Positions 1-10,136 of a stretch of 64,000 nt of DNA are shown piece by piece. The translations under genes and the position numbers were made by a program. The first letter of the stretch is position 1; every line of letters starts with the position of its first letter. This stretch comes from Platanthera guangdongensis (lineage: Eukaryota > Streptophyta > Magnoliopsida > Asparagales > Orchidaceae): the NCBI GenBank assembly GCA_039583875.1, contig CM077165.1:79286757-79350756 (forward strand), written 5' to 3'. The notes under the pieces were generated by a model. That model saw only the letters and a program-made list of their open reading frames with translations. It was not told the origin of the DNA and ran no database searches.

Positions 1-2119
1 GCTCTCAAGGGGCACTAGGAACTGTGTTAGGATTACGCCCAGCGTTCCCTTTCGCAAGGTACTTATTTGTTATTGGTTGGTTCCCTTACCCATTACTTTC
101 TCATGTTCCGATATGCTAATCCTAGGGTAATTTGACTCCAACTCTCCTTGGGTAGGACGATCTTTCGTCGGACCCGAACGCCTCTAAACCCTAGACAAAA
201 AACCACTCTACTCACTCATCTTCCATAGATGCCACCCATTCTACGTATCCTTCCAGCAATCCATCAAAACCCATCACACGCTCTAATTCATCTCCAAAAT
301 GATTTCCTGCAGTTTTGCTATATGCAGACCACCTAAGCTACATGACCCGTAAAAAGGGAAGTACATGAAATGCTCATCCAATACCCCTATGATAATTACT
401 AGAGGGCTAAAATGACATTCGAAGCGTAAATCCAGAAATCCATAATTTTACTAATTTGTCTGATAATTTATTTATTTATTCTATTATCCAAAAAGCCCAA
501 GTTTGAACATGAAGTAGTAATTTCAGACAAGATAATGATCCAATAAATTTATGGTAATTACAAAATGCATAATCAAATCTAGGGCTTAAGTCTTCAAATT
601 TTTCAGCAAGGTTTGGGCCCTTAAATTTAATTTCAAAGTTACCTCATAAAAAGTCAATTTAAAAGATTTTACAGTAATAATGCCTCCAAAAATTCAGAGA
701 AAATTCAGGGATGATTGTGATGGCCTACAAATACCCTAGTAAAAGTTGCATAATTTATCATTTAAAAATAAGGCTGTGTTAGATTTTCTCATGAAATTTC
801 AAGTTTATGGGTTAATGAACAAAGTATACTAATTAGCCATCAAATATTTCCACAAAAATTCCCACATGATAATATTGAGCTAGAAACACTATGTAGCAAG
901 TTTCATGATTTTTCAATAAGTAATGGGCTCTTGCAAGAATTAGTTAATATGTAATCAAAATAAAGCACTTGTGAAGTAGATGCCCTAACTAGTTATCCAA
1001 AAAATTCTATCAAAATTCATACATGATTAGTATAGCCTAAAACTACCTCTGCCAATGTTTCATGCCCTTTCAGTGGGCAGTGAGACCACAATAGCCAAAT
1101 TATTAATTAGGGCAATCCTATTGGTTATAAATGAAGTGCTACAAATATTGATCAAAACTCCTCAAGTAAATTATCAGAGGCTCAAAATATCCTCATTCCC
1201 TCACTACCCAAATTTGGTTAAGTTTCAAGATGTTTAGCTAACCCAAACCTACACTACAAGTTTTAGGTCCTAAGCTAGGGTTAGGGTTTTGGGGACCCTA
1301 CCCTTTTCAAAATTTGCTAATATTTTTAACAGAGGGTTTTATACATCCTAGGAACCTCCTTGCAAAATTTGGTGTTCATTCAAGGTGTTTAGGACCCATG
1401 CCCTTCACAAGGCAAAAAGGTCCCTCCTTAGGGTTTGGCCTAGGAACTTAGGGCAAAACAATTCCACACTACCCCACATTCCATGGGGAGGTGCTAAGTG
1501 CCATAACAAGTCAGTGGCTCAAACTTCAGCCTCTGTTGAGGTGATTTGGTCACTCAAAATCAGAAATGCACTTTTGACCAAAATACCCTTTTTAAGGTAT
1601 AGTTAGGGTTGGGTCAAAACCTATTCAAAACACATCCAACTTAGGTGAAACTCTATACAGATACCCAACATGAGCCCAGGGACCACTCACCACAATTTGG
1701 GAGGGTTTGGAGGTAATTTGTCTACTTAATTTAATTACCCTAGCATTATTAAATAAAGTCCAAAACTTTAGGAAATTTGTGTCCAAAAATTCTGAGCTTT
1801 GGGCAGGTCCTAGGTATAGTTAGGTTAGGCTTCCTGCCAAAATTCCAACTGATTTGGGCTAGGGATGAAGTGTGGGCACTCAATTTAATGACTGCCTAGC
1901 CCTAAGGGTATGTCCCACCAAAATGGGTGCCCTGGTCAGACCATGCACCCAAATGGGTTCAAACCAATTGTAAAATAAAATAGACTCAGAGGGCTACAAC
2001 ATTTGTGTTGAAAGTTTTTCCACCAGAAGAACCTAAGTATTTTTAAAAATTAAAACCTTTTAATGTATAATGTGTGACAGAAATGAAATATTCCAGAAAT
2101 AATTTCCTATAGTTTAATG

Positions 2120-2560
2120 CATGATGCAGCACGAATCTTGGCGCAGGGATCAACGGCATCCGGTCATCTTCTCCATGCAGCCAACGATCCCGATTGATCC
2201 CGCCTGGGGCAACTTCCAACTGCCACCGCCGGCGATCCGGCTGCCTCCCCGGCCAGCCACCGCCACCACCACCTCCGTTGAGGTGGTGGCCGTCGCCAGG
2301 CGGCGGCTTGGCCGCCGGAGGGCCGTTTTCCGGCGATCCCGAGAGGATGATTTTCATGGAAAACCATGAAATTTCGAAATGGATTCGGGCTCAATTGAGC
2401 CCGAACCTTGAACCTAGTGATTGCTAAGATCTTTCCATGAGAGAAGGGGTAGAGGAGGACCTTCTTGGCGGCCTGAATGCGGGAAGAGCGGCGGGATGCC
2501 ATTGACGACGGCGGCGGCGCTCGGCTTCTGCAACAGCATAGTGGGATGGCTCGTCTCCTC
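2120..2560 (-). other. GC-rich island inside the element A LTR
   Basis: About 440 bases rich in CGG, CCG and CCACC, in contrast to the AT-rich sequence to its left. It is conserved in the other LTR at 12375-12815. Several overlapping open frames exist on both strands, but they are low-complexity Pro/Arg/Gly readings caused by composition. On the element strand it lies roughly 1.2-1.65 kb from the LTR start and could include the transcription start or leader. A captured fragment of a host 5' exon is an alternative that I cannot test here. Confidence 0.4.
2354..2405. repeat. Two adjacent palindromes in the element A LTR
   Basis: At 2384-2405 there is a perfect 22-base palindrome with half-site TTCGGGCTCAA, conserved at 12640-12661 in the other LTR. 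Just left of it is a hairpin with an 8-base stem (TTTCATGG / CCATGAAA, loop AAAA). That second stem is disrupted in the other LTR copy. Confidence 0.75.
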
Positions 2561-2883
2561 CAGGTAAACGCTCGAAAATATTCCCCTTGGCCCCCTGATG
2601 GTGTTTAAATGGCAATTGGGGAAGAGGGGTGGCTGGTTCTTCAATGGCCATCAACACCATTAATGGTGTGGCTCGGGTAGAGTGGAGGGGGGCTGAATCC
2701 ACCCCTTGGTGGCCGAAAAATGGCTGGAATCAACTCCTCTCCCCTAGAGGAGTTGATTGCAGCCATAAATGGTGGCTGTTAGCCTCCCTTGGCCGGCCTT
2801 CCACTCTCCCCTTCCTCTTCCTCATCTTCTCTCTCCTCCATTATCATGGAGGGGAGCTCCTTTCTCTCTCCTAGTCACCTCTG

Positions 2884-3515
2884 GTTGACTGGTCAACCCC
2901 ACAAGTTAAATGCAGCCCACTTGGTTATGATGGTCATGGAAATGGGGTTAGCCTAAGGGAGAAGTAGCTTGGGCTTGGGTTATCCCTTTTTGGGCTAGGT
3001 TTGACTTGACCTAAATGAGGGTTGCCCCGGGCCAATTTGACCATCTTGGTTGACCCCATTGGGTTTTTAGTGGCCCATTGGACTCCCTTAAGGCCTAGGG
3101 TTACTTGAATAGGGTTGGTTGGGCATCTTGGTGGTCACATGTCCCTTGGCAAGGGCACTTTGACCTTTTTAGGGCTAGAGTTGACTTGGGTCAACATGAC
3201 CAACTGGGTTGACCCCTATGGGTCCTTGGTGACCCATTGGCTTCCCCTAAGGCCTAGGTAGGGTTATGTAGTGTTACCCTGCACTTTGAAGGTCACATAC
3301 CCTTAGCAAGGGTACTTTGACCAGATTATGAGCTTGAGTTGACCTGGGTTAACCTGGCCTCTAGGGCTGGCCCCATTGTGTCCTTAGTGACCCTTTGACC
3401 TCACTTTAGGGTTAGGAGGGCTTAGGTTGGGTCCTTTAGGCTAGGAGTAGGTCAATTGACCCTAAGTAGGCTAGTTTGACCCATTTAGGGCTAGGGTTGA
3501 CCTTGGTCAACTGAG
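2884..3515 (-). promoter_or_regulatory. Dense cluster of TTGAC (W-box core) motifs in the LTR
   Basis: Counting both strands I find about 18 TTGAC cores in roughly 630 bases, many as TTGACC, against little more than one expected by chance. On the element strand the cluster is about 260-900 bases from the LTR start, so in presumptive U3. The other LTR repeats it at about 13105-13740. TTGAC is the core of the W-box bound by WRKY factors; a role in stress-driven transcription is inference. Confidence 0.5.
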
Positions 3516-3765
3516 CCTCTTTGGTTGATCCCAATGGGTCCTTATGGCTCTAATGGGCCTCCCAAGGTATTAGGGGGTGTTGTGGTAGGGTCTTGAAGTC
3601 AAGGTGTAGCCCATGGTCATCCTAAACCATTGCTCAGAGTTCTACTATTTGCAGACCATGATGATTTTCCACATTTTGTCCCCTATCTCTTGGCCCATTT
3701 CTGGCTTCCTAGGGTTTTGTCATGACCTAGTCATGGCCAAAACCACTCTTAGGGGTCTAGTTGGA

Positions 3766-4041
3766 AATGGGATGTTACAAATCCAAATAAACAAAACAAA
3801 GATTTCGTCCCCGAAATCAAGGTTGAGCCTACGGGACTTACTACCGAAGAAAAGAAACTTGTAACATCCCATTATGACGCCATGTTTGCTAAATTAGGTT
3901 TAAAGGGAAACCTAGATCTATGACCATTTCGCCCAGTTGGCAAACTAAGATCCCAATAAACAAGGATAAGCCCCCAATAAACAAAAGATAAGCATCTATC
4001 TGCCTAGAGCAGCCCTTAGTAATTTAAAGCAGGAAAATAAA
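3766..4041 (-). repeat. Element A 3' end: 14-base inverted repeat and no clear polypurine tract
   Basis: Between the pol stop and the 3' LTR, the minus strand shows the palindromic TTTCGGGGACGAAA segment that usually precedes the polypurine tract in this group. A purine run should follow it next to the LTR, but the bases there are TTTGTTTTGTTTATTTGG. The LTR start (TGTAACATCCCATT read outwards) is repeated in inverse orientation at 3861-3874. No gene lies in this stretch. Confidence 0.6.
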
Positions 4042-4443
4042 TTAGCATCTTGAGGGGTCTGAGAGGTATACCTGACTGAATAGCTCTGGGTATCTTTGTC
4101 GCATCAGGTCCTGCGGCTCCCAGGTATGCTCCTCCTGGCCGTGGTTCCTCCACAGGACCTTGACTAGTGGGACCTTCTTGCGTCGCAAGACCCGTACTCC
4201 TCGGTCGTCGATCCTCACCGGCTCCAAATGAACCGACCGGTCTGAAGCTACCGGTCCTTCGGGGGTCAAAATCTGCTGCTCCGGGCGTAGCAGAGCCCTC
4301 CTCAGCGAAGAAATATGGAAGACATCGTGCAGCGCTTCCAGCTCCGGTGGTAACTCCAGCCTGTAGGCTAGGGGTCCGATCCGCTCCAGGATCCTGTAAG
4401 GGCCCATGTACCTAGGGCTGAGCTTCTTCCTCCGACCACGCAC
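4042..4443 (-). pseudogene. Element A integrase C-terminus with chromodomain-like tail
   Basis: This is the last part of the element A polyprotein, ending at a TAA stop just before 4042. It reads through GRRKKLSPRYMGPYRIL, the integrase C-terminal module that follows the catalytic core in Ty3 elements, and then DVFHISSLRRA. It ends in a segment with VKVLWRNHGQEEHTWE, the short chromodomain-like motif of Tekay/Del integrases, thought to guide insertion toward marked chromatin. It is in the same frame as the integrase core to its right and separated from it only by an in-frame TAG at 4444-4446. I am sure of the family; function is lost unless the TAG is read through. Confidence 0.85.
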
Positions 4444-5262
4444 CCGCTAGACTCTATGCATGGTCCGAATCTTCAGAAACACACGGTCTCCCACCTGGAA
4501 CTCCACCTGCCGATGCCGGGCGTCATAATACTTAGCCTGTCTGCTCTGCGCCTCTAGCATCCTGTCTCTGATCAGCCTCACCTGAGCCTCGGTGTCTTCA
4601 ACAAACTCTGATCCCAACACCTTCGGATCCTCGTCCTGAACCCAAGAAAGCGGGGTCCGGCATCTCCTCCCGTACAAGGCTTCGTAAGGCGCCATCCTGA
4701 TGCTGGACTGGTAGCTGTTGTTATAGGAGAACTCGACCAGGGGTAAGAGTTTCTCCCACGGTTCCCCGCGGTCCAAAATGCATAGCCTCAAAAGGTCTTC
4801 CAGCGTCCGGTTGGTGCGTTCTGTCTGCCCGTCCGTCTGGGGATGAAATGCAGTGCTGAAGGTCAATCGCGTGCCTAAGTAAGCTTGCACGGATCTCCAC
4901 TCCCTAGAGGTGAACCGACCATCCCGATCCGACACTATCGTCTTGGGCACCCCGTGATATCGAATGAACTGCTCCACAAATCTCCGTACTAAAACTCCCA
5001 CAGCGTCGTCCTTCCTGATCGGAATGAACCTGGCTACCTTAGTCAACCGATCGACGATGACCCAAATCGAGTCATTCCCTGTTCGTGATCGGGGAAGTCC
5101 ATGAATAAAATCCATCGCGATGTCTTCGAACTTCCACTCCGGAACCGGGAGTGGTTGCAACAACCCCGCAGGGTTTTTGCACTCTGCCTTCACCAGCTGA
5201 CAAGCTTCGCAGTGGGTCACAAACCGAGTAATATCCTTCTTCATGCCAGGCCAGTACATAGT
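4444..5262 (-). pseudogene. Element A integrase catalytic core
   Basis: The segment starts with MYWPGMKKDITRF and the Cys pair CEACQ of the integrase zinc-binding domain. The rve core follows: first catalytic Asp in AMDFIHGLP, second in VSDRDGRFTS, and Glu in the TDGQTERTNRTLED motif. All three catalytic residues are present. It is in frame with the preceding pol part, separated by TAG at 5263-5265, and with the following part, separated by TAG at 4444-4446. The enzyme would join element cDNA to host DNA in the nucleus. Confidence 0.9.
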
Positions 5263-7842
5263 CTTCTACAAATCCGCAGTCATCTTCGTGATGCCCGGGT
5301 GCACCGAGTATCTGTTGTGGTGGGCTTCCGCCATGATATCCTCCCGGACCTGGCCTCCTCCCGGTATATAAGTCCGACCCCTGAAGCATACCACGCCATC
5401 CCTCATCGTACAATCTCCTGCTGTACCGTTCTCCAAGGACCAGAATATCGGCTCCAGATCGACATCTCGCCTCTGTCCCTCTCTGACTCTGTCCCGGATA
5501 TCATCTGTAGCACTCACCGCTGCTAAATACTCCGTGTAAAGCTCGGGGTCCCCGGATGACACCAGTGTGATGTGCATATCCTCCAATCTCCTGGACAACT
5601 CCATAAACATAACCTGAGCCCTGACTGCGGAAGAGGCAGCTCTCCGACTCAATGCGTCCGCCACCACGTTTGCCTTCCCTGGATGGTAGTGCATCTCATA
5701 CTGATAATCTGCAAGGAAGTCCACCCAGCGCCTCTGCCCGATGTTCAGTTCCTTCTGCGTGTCCACGTATTTCAGGTTCTTGTGGTCGGAAAAGATATCG
5801 CAGTGGACTCCGTAAAGATAATGGCGCCAGACCTTTAAAGCAAAAACGACCGCCCCCATCTCAAGGTCGTGCACCAGATAGTTCCGCTCGTGCTTCTTCA
5901 ACTGGCGGGATATATATGCAATCACATGGCCCTTCTGCATCAGTACAGCTCCCATACCCTGGTAGGAAGCATCAGTGTAGACCCGAAATCCCTCCCTCCC
6001 CGAGGGGAGAGTAAGAATGGGAGCCGAGGTTATCTGATCCTTCAGCTCCTGGAAAGCTGTCTGGCACTGCGGGGTCCACACGAACGATACCTCCTTCTTC
6101 GTCAAGGATGTGAGCGGGAGGGCGATTCGAGAGAATCCCTCCACGAACTTCCGGTAATAACCGGCTAGTCCTAGAAAACTCCGCATGTCGGCGGCTGTCT
6201 TCAGGTGCGGCCAATCCCGAATAGCCTGAATCTTTGCCGGATCCACTGCCAATCCGGCTCCACTGATGATGTGGCCTAAGAAGCCCACCTCATTCAGCCA
6301 GAACTGACATTTACTAAACTTCGCATATAGATGATTCTCCCGCAATCTCTGCAGGGTCAGTGTCAGATGGCGGGTGTGCTCCTCCTCCGTCCTCGAGTAA
6401 ATGAGGATGTCATCGATGAACACAATGACAAACACATCTAGATATTCCTTGAAGACTTGGTTCATGAGGGTCATGAACGCTGATGGTGCGTTGGTGAGTC
6501 CGAAGGGCATCACCGTAAACTCGTATAAACCATATCTGCTACTAAAAGCAGTCTTCTGAATGTCCTCCTCCCGAATCCGAAGCTGGTAGTATCCCGACCT
6601 CAAATCTAATTTCGAAAAGAACTGTGCTCCCTGCAGCTGGTCGAACAGCTCGTCTATCCTTGGCAGTGGATAGGTGTTCCGGACCGTCAGCCGATTTAGT
6701 GCTCGATAGTCGATGCACAGTCTGAGGGTCCCGTCTTTCTTCTTGACGAACAATACCGGGGCTCCCCAAGGTGAAGAGCTTGGCCGGACAAATCCGGCTT
6801 CCACTAACTCCTGAAGCTGGCTCCGGAACTCCGTCAACTCCTTTGGGGCCATTCGGTAGGGTGCCTTGGATGCTGGCTTGGCCCCCGGCACAAGCTGTAT
6901 CTGGAAGTCCTGCTCCCTGCGCGGGGGTAACCCGGGTAACTTCTCCGGGAAGGCGTCCTCAAACTCCCGCACCACCGGAATATTCGATAAAGAACTCGTG
7001 GCCTCCGCCATCTCAAACAGCACCTCGTAGGCCTCCTCCCCCTGTAAATAGGCCTTGACGGCCTGTACTGAAGATAAGGGTATACGTGAGGCAGGTCTTA
7101 TACCTTCGATGATGATGGTAGAGTCCCCGTGCCTCACGGTGATCCTCTTCGCTTGACAATCGATCTGGGCATGGTTCCACTGTAGCCAAATCATGCCCAG
7201 GATCAGCTCGAAGACTGGCATCCTCAGGACCGTTGCCGAAACTTCGAACGACTTTCCACCAATCTCCACCTCCATACTGCAGTGGGCTGTGGTGAGTATC
7301 TCCGATCTGTCGGGTAGACGCACTCTACTCAACCGGCCTGTGAACCGTTCCACTCCTTCCAGCCCTTCCAGAAAGGCCTCCGACACAAACGAGTGCGAAG
7401 CACCCGTGTCGAACAGAGTATAGGCGGGCTTGCCGCTGATGAAGACTATACCTGTGATGACCCGCTCTGGATTTCGAGGCTGTGCCAGATCCAAGGCATA
7501 TGCCTGCTCCCTTTCCTGTCTCCGGTCTCCTCCCTGGTAACCACATCCTCGGCCGCGTCCTCGGCCTCCGAAATGCTGGGCAGGTGGGCCACCCTGTGGT
7601 GCTGGAGGTGGTGCCCCCCTCATGGTGCAGTTTCTCCGGAGGTGTCCCAGCTGATGACAATGGAAGCACTCCGACGGGGGATATGCCATGCCCCCGGGTC
7701 TTGGCATCTCCTGAATCCGGAGAGGTTGAGGGGCCAAAACCACCTGCTCTCTCGGCTCCTGCCTCACCTCCTGATGAGGCTGCTCCTCTGTCCTTCTCCC
7801 ATCTGGTATGACGCCTCGCCGCTGATCATTTCGGGCCCTCCG
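5263..7842 (-). pseudogene. Element A zinc knuckle, protease, reverse transcriptase, RNase H
   Basis: This is a long open stretch of one frame. Numbered from codon 7767, a CCHC zinc knuckle lies at about residues 34-47 (CFHCHQLGH, then NC). An aspartic protease site FDTGAS is at about 119-124. Reverse transcriptase runs from about 300 to 500, with the first catalytic Asp in KLDLRSGYY near 388 and the active-site pair in FIDDILIYS near 452. RNase H runs from about 590 to 710, with YTDAS at 597 and ADALSRR near 703. The integrase zinc domain begins with [10 protein letters not shown] before the stop. All catalytic residues I looked for are present, so the part is broken only by TAG codons at its two ends (7843-7845 and 5263-5265). 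Confidence 0.92.
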
Positions 7843-8593
7843 GCCCTAATCCTCCGCTTGCCGCTTCCGGCCCCGAGTGGCGTGCCAATCGGCCTCAATC
7901 CTCTTCGCCATCTCCAAAATCCGGGAGATAGGCCCGTCAAAGACAAACAGCAAGGCCTCCCTCAACTCCTCTTTTAGGCCCTTATAAAACCTCTTGACGT
8001 AACCTGCTTCGTCCAGCTGGTAAGAGCCCGCATATCGGGCCAAATGATCGAACTCTCGGTGGTACTCCACCACCGTCGTGGTGCCCTGCCTCAGCTGCAA
8101 GAACCGCTCCTCCAACTCATCCCTGGCCGACTGCGGAACAAAGTGCTCCAGCAGCGTGGCCTTGAATTCCTCCCAAGTGATTTCTGCAATCTCCATATCA
8201 GCAAATGTCATGTCCAACAGCGTCTTCCACCACCTCTTAGCATGGGACTCCAAGCAAGATACCACCAGGGCCACCCTCTCCTCCCAAGGGCATCGTATCC
8301 CAGTCAACATCTCATATATAACATCCAGCCACTCCTCTGTCCGCACTGCCGACTCTGTCCCCAAGTATGATGGGGGAGAGTCCTCGGAAGGTGCTCATCT
8401 AGTTGGCCCCTGGGTTTGGCTGCTGGGCTGGAGCCTGCTGAGCCCGGAAGGCCTCAAGTATAGATGTAAGGGTCTGCCCCATGTCTGACTGAAGGAAGGG
8501 TGTGGGGACCATGGGATGTGGTGCAATATCTGGGGTCTGCTGAGCTCCACCTTGTGGGGTGGGCTGAGCTGGGGGCTGCAAAACGAACTACAT
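7843..8593 (-). pseudogene. Element A gag (capsid region), interrupted
   Basis: The capsid-type gag core is clear: WEEFKATLLEHFVP, FLQLRQGTTTVVEYHREFDHLARY and YVKRFYKGLKEELR are standard retrotransposon gag motifs. It reads in frame into the zinc knuckle downstream except for TAG at 7843-7845. Upstream, a TAG follows an Asn codon at 8396-8398 and one base is lost in a C-run near 8375, which shifts the frame. The most upstream ATG in frame (8591-8593) is followed at once by TAG, so the true start is uncertain. TTTTGCAG just after it resembles a splice acceptor, and a spliced leader is possible. Confidence 0.8.
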
Positions 8594-8749
8594 TAGTAGG
8601 TAATCGACTCAATGCCTAATGAAAGTGGACAATTTACATGTGATCCCCCATATGGGCACACCACTGCTTCCGCTGCTTAGTTTGTCCCCAAACTAAACTC
8701 GCACGGGGGTGACCTAGGGTTGTGGACTGCTACTTTTAAATCGAGGTCT

Positions 8750-8761
8750 CCTTTGATACCA
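8750..8761 (-). other. Element A primer-binding site (tRNA-Met type)
   Basis: On the minus strand the site reads TGGTATCAAAGG, two bases after the 5' LTR end. It matches the initiator tRNA-Met 3' end (TGGTATCAGAGC) over its first eight bases. It fixes the inner border of the 5' LTR at 8764. The leader between this site and gag (8594-8749) shows nothing else I can name. Confidence 0.85.
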
Positions 8762-9420
8762 CTTGTAAGACCCCCTTTTTTTTCTCTTATCGACACCGGG
8801 GTCTTAGGCCCAAAACTGCCGTTTTGCGGCGACTCCTTCACGCCATGAAGGGTCATCACCACAAAGCGCCGATTCTGCCGGCCGATTTCGATCACAGAAA
8901 AGTAGCATAAAGAATTAAATGGAAACTGCAGTCCACAGAGAATCACATGTCATAATAAAATAACTCCACGAAGGGAGTGTCCACAGAATAATACATCAGA
9001 GTAGTAAAATACGGGCTTATGCCCGGTACATCATATCCTCACTACAAAAAGATCACTCATGCGGAAGCAGAAAAACTACTCGAGGTCGAGACTCACGGTC
9101 CCGGCTGTGTGAACTCCGGAGCTAGACTGCCCCACCTCCAAGCGCACCGGTCTCTGGGGCTGCTCCTCCATGCTGGTCTCCACGATCCCCTAAATGATGC
9201 GGTTCGAAAACCGTTAGTCAAAAGACTAAGTCCTATCATCCCCCGCCCCTTCCCCCACGGCTCCTAGGCACCGAGCGGAGAGGAAGAAAGGGAAGGACTT
9301 GAAGGTGGAGAATATCAAAAGCAGATGGCAGCGGTCCTATTCTAGTAAATTCTATAGCATATAAAGACAATAAGCTGAAATATGAAAAGTAACCTTTACT
9401 TATGTGAAAAACACATAAGC

Positions 9421-9650
9421 CAAGGGGTCTTCTGCAAGGCCTCTATCGTATAAAAAGTCCCAGACCAATTTATACGTTGGGGTGTCGGTTGATCAAACAG
9501 CAGTAACTATATATATCAAAATTAACCTTAATTTATAAACTTGCCCACACAAGCTTATAGACTAAGGGGTCGTTTTGCAGGTCCTGAAGTATAAGCGTCC
9601 CATTCCACTTATACTTTAGGTGTCAAGGTTAAAGGTAACGATTATGCTAT
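9421..9650. repeat. Diverged tandem duplication in the element A LTR
   Basis: Two related segments of about 143 bases begin near 9421 and 9564. Each carries AAGGGGTC, a GCAGG or GCAAGG step, TATAA and GTCCCA, and ends in a ...GTGTC... step. They are diverged but collinear. I see no coding potential. Confidence 0.55.
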
Positions 9651-10034
9651 GACATGCAAGTGGGTATGATGGACATGCAAGTGCAACACACACACCCGAC
9701 TCTGTGCACACAGATCTTTAGTTCCCCCTTTCTGGAGCCGTAACCTCCCAGGATACCTCCGTAGTGGCAGACAGAAGCGGTGGGTTGGGCCTCGCCCACC
9801 TCTAAACCAGTAAAGCACTACCGGTCAGACCTATCGTACGCCTCAACGCTTGGTGCACGAAGCGGACTCCTGCGTACTCTTGCCGGCTGGCGCACCGGAC
9901 TTCTGTTGGCGAAGTGCTAACCACACTTGCCGAGTCAACGTATTGGCGTCGGTGCATCGACCCTCCGATACCGAAGACCCACCACCTTAATTTCCTTTCC
10001 TTTTATGCACATGCAAATTAGCGTAATCAAGAAC

Positions 10035-10136
10035 CGAGCCGAAGCTCCCCGGACCAACACGTCCGTCTCAAACAATCGAGCCGAAGCTCCCCGGACCCAA
10101 AGTCCGCCTTTTAACCATCCGAGCCGAAGCTCCCAG
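10035..10136. repeat. Three-copy tandem repeat, period about 42 bases
   Basis: The phrase CGAGCCGAAGCTCCC recurs at 10035, 10077 and 10120, the first two copies continuing into CGGACC. The repeat is inside the LTR, toward its inner (R/U5) side on the element strand. An open frame over it only reflects the repeat. Confidence 0.8.

Larger units (their letters stand above)
1..3779 (-). repeat. Element A 3' LTR (partial)
   Basis: This stretch aligns nearly base for base with 10257-14005. It ends in GGGATGTTACA, so on the element strand the LTR starts TGTAACATCCC, a common start for Tekay/Del LTRs. It holds no gene. Short open frames such as 1055-1237 and 2121-2369 recur in the other LTR copy and have no protein-like conservation. 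Confidence 0.9.

Noticed and set aside
1260..1310. Telomere-like CCCTA/TAGGG runs
   Set aside because: Only scattered TAGGG-type words in the element A LTR, no tandem TTTAGGG array.
2043..2702. Overlapping open frames on both strands (about 60-112 codons)
   Set aside because: They follow GC-rich composition, overlap in several frames, and are carried by both LTR copies without protein-like conservation.
3861..4041. Start of another LTR on the plus strand at TGTAACATCCCATT
   Set aside because: Only 14 bases match the LTR tip; the following sequence does not match the LTR, so it is kept as an inverted repeat only.
5652..7977. Plus-strand frames opposite element A pol
   Set aside because: Shadows of the well-supported minus-strand pol with no independent motifs.
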